15,480 nt of DNA, taken from contig CAJGCL010000042.1 of NCBI GenBank assembly GCA_904501675.1, positions 1 to 15,480 of the forward strand, in the 5' to 3' direction. The stretch's first letter is position 1; the number at the start of each line of letters is the position of its first letter. This document shows, one piece after another, positions 12,258-15,480 of this stretch. Origin of the DNA: Clostridiaceae bacterium (GTDB lineage: Bacteria; Bacillota; Clostridia; Oscillospirales; Acutalibacteraceae). Position numbers and translations under genes: made by a program. The notes beneath the pieces were generated by a model that ran no database searches, was not told the origin of the DNA, and saw nothing but the letters and a program-made list of their open reading frames with translations.

Positions 12258-14076
12258 TGCATCTAAAAACAGTGCTAAAAGTCGCAAGGGTAATAAACCA
12301 AGCGATAAGAAAACTTCAGTAAATAATAAAACAACGAAAAAAGCTACAGATAAAAAACCTAAATCACAGCAAAAAAATAAATACGCAAAGTATTCGAAGG
12401 TGGTTCCTCCTATGAGAAGTGATAAGCCTGTTAAGATTTCATTTTTAGGTGGCATTAACGAAGTAGGTAAAAATATGACCTGCTACGAATATAACAAATC
12501 AAAGCTTATTGTAGACTGTGGTCTCGCTTTCCCTGAATCCGAGCAACTTGGTGTTGACTTTGTTATACCTGATTTTACTTTTGTTGAAAAAAATGTTGAT
12601 TTAATAAAGGGTATACTTATTACTCACGGTCATGAGGACCATATTGGTGCGTTATGTTATCTTTTAAAGAAAATAAATGTACCTGTTTACGCAACGCTTT
12701 TAACTGCAGGTCTTATTAAAGGTAAACTTTCCGAACACTCTCTTGATCATGATGTAACAATTAACATTGTTAAAGCCGGGGATGAAATCACTTTAGGCGA
12801 TTTCCGTGTTGAATTTATAAAGGTCAACCACTCTATACCTGATGCAGTCGCTCTTGCGATTAAAACAGCTTCTGGAACAATTATTCAGACAGGCGACTTT
12901 AAAATAGATACATGTCCTATAGATGGCGGAATAATTAATCTTTCAAGATTTGCTGAATTAGGTAATGAAGGCGTTCTTTGTCTTTTGTCTGATTCAACTA
13001 ACGCAGAGCAACCGGGATATGCCCAGAGCGAAAGCACAGTTGGTGCGACATTCAAAAACTTGTTTAACGATGCGGGTGATAAGCGTATTATTATCGCCAC
13101 CTTTGCCTCTAATATTCATAGAGTTCAGCAGATTATTGATATTTCTGCTCGAACAGGCAGAAAGGTTGCGCTTTCGGGTAGAAGTCTTGAAAATGTTGTT
13201 TCTATAGCTGCAGATCTTGGCTATATGAATATTCCTGATGGTACTTTGATTAGCATTGATGAAATAAAGAATTATTCTGACGACAGGCTTGTTATTGTTA
13301 CAACAGGTAGTCAGGGTGAACCAATGTCTGCTCTTTCCAGAATGGCGTCAGGCAATCACAGAAAAGTATCTGTTGGATATAACGATTGTGTTATTATATC
13401 AGCTAAACCTATTCCGGGTAACGAAAAAACAGTTTTCAAGGTAATAAACGACCTTCTCAAATTAGGTGCTCGTGTTATTTACGAGAAAATGTATGATGTG
13501 CATGTTTCAGGTCATGCTTGTCAGGAAGAATTGAAGCTTATGCTTTCTCTTGTTAAGCCTAAGTATTTTATTCCTGTTCATGGTGAGCAGAAGCATCTGC
13601 GTTACCATGGCAGACTTGCAGAAAGCATTGGTATTGACCCGCATAACATAATAATTGCCGATAACGGATATGAGGTTTCTGTTTCTGAAAAGAATATTGC
13701 TATTTCTGGTACGGTAGCAAGTGGCAAGGTTTATGTTGATGGCTATGGTGTTGGAGATGTTGGCACCCGTGTTATGAAAGAAAGGCTTCATTTGGGTCAG
13801 GATGGAATAATAATCATTGCTGCAACCATTGATGGTGCATCCGGTGAGCTGCTTTCGGGTCCTGAAGTTGTTTCAAAGGGCTTTGTTTACGTTAAGGAAG
13901 CTGAGCTTTTAATGAACGAGGCAGTTGCCTTGTCCATGAGTGTTATTGATAGCTTCCCGCCATACAGTTTTGATATAAACCAGATGAATACAAAACTCAG
14001 GGATTCAATATCCCGACTTATGTATGAAAGAACAAAACGTAGTCCTATGATTTTACCGATTCTTATGGAGGTTTAA
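12181..14076 (+). CDS. rnj: Ribonuclease J with a long lysine-rich N-terminal extension
   Basis: RNase J is the 5'-to-3' exonuclease and endonuclease of Firmicute mRNA decay and rRNA maturation. The 631-residue protein has a metallo-beta-lactamase core from about residue 82 (KPVKISFLGGINEVGKNMT), with the metal motif THGHEDH at 148-154. NHSIPDA, QTGDFKID, SDSTNAEQPGY, the beta-CASP region (TFASNIHRVQQII, TTGSQGEP) and the late HVSGHA and PVHGE motifs follow. The C-terminal dimerisation domain is complete. Without the first ~80 residues it is about 550 long, the usual size. The extra N-terminal segment (residues 1-80) is rich in Lys, Ser, Asn and Gln, with no hydrophobic core, and is probably disordered and RNA-binding. 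The start has AGGAG about 7 bases upstream. A strong promoter lies 98-126 bases before the ATG; gdpP follows after 1 base. Confidence 0.96.
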   Translation: MSKEMKKKKTPAQEQQNIKTKSKKDSASKNSAKSRKGNKPSDKKTSVNNKTTKKATDKKPKSQQKNKYAKYSKVVPPMRSDKPVKISFLGGINEVGKNMTCYEYNKSKLIVDCGLAFPESEQLGVDFVIPDFTFVEKNVDLIKGILITHGHEDHIGALCYLLKKINVPVYATLLTAGLIKGKLSEHSLDHDVTINIVKAGDEITLGDFRVEFIKVNHSIPDAVALAIKTASGTIIQTGDFKIDTCPIDGGIINLSRFAELGNEGVLCLLSDSTNAEQPGYAQSESTVGATFKNLFNDAGDKRIIIATFASNIHRVQQIIDISARTGRKVALSGRSLENVVSIAADLGYMNIPDGTLISIDEIKNYSDDRLVIVTTGSQGEPMSALSRMASGNHRKVSVGYNDCVIISAKPIPGNEKTVFKVINDLLKLGARVIYEKMYDVHVSGHACQEELKLMLSLVKPKYFIPVHGEQKHLRYHGRLAESIGIDPHNIIIADNGYEVSVSEKNIAISGTVASGKVYVDGYGVGDVGTRVMKERLHLGQDGIIIIAATIDGASGELLSGPEVVSKGFVYVKEAELLMNEAVALSMSVIDSFPPYSFDINQMNTKLRDSISRLMYERTKRSPMILPILMEV

Positions 14077-14077
14077 A

Positions 14078-15480
14078 GTGAAGTTAAAGGCTTTGTTTTA
14101 TCAGAATCCCGCAGGCTTTTTGGCGGCAATTTTAATGCTTGTCGCCATGGTTTGTTGTTGTTTTGTTAATAGAGAATCTTTTGTTATCCTGCTTATTTCT
14201 TTCTTGGTTATTCTTGTTGTTGACGTGCTTTATGTGGTTCTTTACCTTAAATCAACCCAAAAGTATGTTAGTGCCGTAAATGATGCCCTTTTAACAGGTA
14301 AAGCAAGTACAGTTGATGAATTTCCTTTACCAACTGTTATTTGCGATAAGTATGGCAATTTGGTTTGGTATAACAAACAGTTTTCTGGGGATGTTCTCAA
14401 GTCTTGTGAGATCAAAAATCTTTCTATTAACGATATTTTTGATGATTTTTCATATGAGAAATATTCGAACGAAAAAATTGTTAATGGTTCTTTTGCAGAT
14501 AATCAATACACAGCTTTTATTGTTAACGCTAAAAGTGAAACAAATCCGATGCTTTGTTTTTATTTGTTTGATGATACCGCTTTAAAAGAGATTGCTCTTG
14601 AATATACATATTCCCGTCCATTTGTTATGCTCATTACAGTTGATAATATTGAGCAACTTGTCCGACAACTTACTGATAGCAAGTTTGCTCTTGTTCTCAG
14701 TGGAATAGAAAGTAAAATTGAAGATTGGCTTAAAGATGAAAATATTGTTTTAAAAAGAATTGGTAATGGCAATTTTGTTGTAATTGGTGAAAAACGTAAT
14801 CTTGATTCTTTAACTGAAAAGAAATTTTCTGTTTTGAACGAGGTAAGAGGTTACACGTATAAGGATGTTTCTGTTAACGCTACTCTTTCTATAGGTGTTG
14901 GTAATGGAGAAAATTTTGCTGAATGCGAATCGCGTGCTAAAAAAGCACTAGATATGGCCCTCGGTAGAGGTGGCGACCAGGCTGCAATATTTTCTGAAAG
15001 TGGCTATATTTATTTTGGTGGCGTATCTAACAGACTGAATGATAATAATCGCGTTTCACCAAGACAGACTGCTGCTAATATTTCATCCCTTATAAAAAAA
15101 CATAATAAAGCAATCATTATGGGTCATAAATATTCTGATTGCGATGCAATAGGTGCCGCTCTTGGTATGTATTTCTTTGCGGAAGCTTGCGGAGTTGAGG
15201 CTTATATTGCCATTGATTCGAAAACAACATTAGCTTCACCGCTTATTGAAATGTTTGAAGAAAAAGGTTTCAAGTACTTTTTAAGTACATCAAAGGCTCT
15301 TGATATGTGTAAGGACGATACTGTTGTTATTGTAGTTGATACTCAACGCAAAGCTCTCACAGAATGTCCTGATTTGTATGACCTTGCAGGTTCTACTATT
15401 GTTATTGACCACCATAGACGTACAGAGGATTATATTTCCGATGCAGATATATCATATAGTGTTCCATCTGCTTCATCTAC
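14078..15480 (+). CDS. gdpP: Cyclic-di-AMP phosphodiesterase GdpP, C-terminus cut by window edge
   Basis: GdpP hydrolyses c-di-AMP to pApA at the membrane, controlling osmolyte uptake and wall stress. About 467 codons are present and the frame runs off the right end. Two membrane helices (about 12-30 and 35-57) are followed by a degenerate PAS domain (about 80-160) and a degenerate GGDEF domain ending in KALDMALGRGGDQAAIF. The DHH phosphodiesterase domain comes next, with MGHKYSDCDAIGAALG (348-363; His350, Asp354, Asp356), VVDTQR and the DHH triad at 444-446. The DHHA1 domain lies outside. The start is GTG, chosen because GGAGG sits 6 bases upstream, the gap to rnj is 1 base, and the two membrane helices would be lost from any later start. 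An internal ATG would remove part of the first helix. Translation is likely coupled to rnj. Confidence 0.95.
   Translation, partial: MKLKALFYQNPAGFLAAILMLVAMVCCCFVNRESFVILLISFLVILVVDVLYVVLYLKSTQKYVSAVNDALLTGKASTVDEFPLPTVICDKYGNLVWYNKQFSGDVLKSCEIKNLSINDIFDDFSYEKYSNEKIVNGSFADNQYTAFIVNAKSETNPMLCFYLFDDTALKEIALEYTYSRPFVMLITVDNIEQLVRQLTDSKFALVLSGIESKIEDWLKDENIVLKRIGNGNFVVIGEKRNLDSLTEKKFSVLNEVRGYTYKDVSVNATLSIGVGNGENFAECESRAKKALDMALGRGGDQAAIFSESGYIYFGGVSNRLNDNNRVSPRQTAANISSLIKKHNKAIIMGHKYSDCDAIGAALGMYFFAEACGVEAYIAIDSKTTLASPLIEMFEEKGFKYFLSTSKALDMCKDDTVVIVVDTQRKALTECPDLYDLAGSTIVIDHHRRTEDYISDADISYSVPSASS

Noticed and set aside
1..15480. CRISPR arrays, tRNA or rRNA genes, insertion sequences, phage or toxin-antitoxin genes
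   Set aside because: No spaced direct repeats, cloverleaf sequences, transposase motifs or terminal repeats were seen by eye; nearly all of the DNA is accounted for by ordinary chromosomal genes.

Overview
The window looks like a chromosomal segment of a low-GC Gram-positive anaerobe, probably a member of the Clostridia (Oscillospirales or Lachnospirales-like). The reasons are the AT-rich composition, strong GGAGG-type ribosome binding sites, a clostridial-style SanA/DUF218 protein, and adjacent RNase J and GdpP genes. The lineage is an inference; no rRNA or other phylogenetic marker is present.

Region 1 (1-5399, minus strand) is a myo-inositol catabolic operon read right to left: iolJ (aldolase), iolC (kinase), a SanA-like DUF218 membrane protein, iolB (isomerase), iolD (ThDP-dependent ring-opening hydrolase), and the start of iolE (inosose dehydratase), which runs off the left edge. 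Gaps are -1 to 28 bases, so this is one transcription unit. The enzymes cover inosose to DHAP plus malonate semialdehyde. The inositol dehydrogenase, the transporter, the semialdehyde dehydrogenase and any regulator are not in the window.

Region 2 (5400-5776) is a 377-base divergent intergenic region. It holds a good sigma-A-like promoter for iolJ, an extended -10 promoter for the rightward operon, and a perfect 16-bp hairpin with a T-rich tail on the minus strand. A second promoter-like element lies upstream of that hairpin, so a short unannotated RNA (about 80 nt) is possible.

Region 3 (5777-9528, plus strand) is a compact operon: a YhhN-family membrane protein, an AlaX-type alanyl-tRNA editing protein with a DHHA1 tail, a metallo-beta-lactamase-fold hydrolase with an unrecognised N-terminal region, and a YgjP-like zinc metallopeptidase. 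It ends in a bidirectional terminator shared with the convergent rnhA (RNase HI, 9530-9967, minus).

Region 4 (10064-15480, plus strand) begins with a 664-residue protein. It has the layout of a nucleotidyltransferase / left-handed beta-helix / phosphohexomutase fusion but has lost the catalytic signatures of both enzymes. This is the most unusual gene here. A near-consensus promoter overlapping its stop codon drives RNase J (with an unusually long lysine-rich N-terminal tail) and the GTG-started c-di-AMP phosphodiesterase gdpP, which is cut by the right edge. The RNase J leader holds a small hairpin and a possible leader ORF overlapping the rnj start.

No tRNA, rRNA, CRISPR array, insertion sequence or phage gene was seen.
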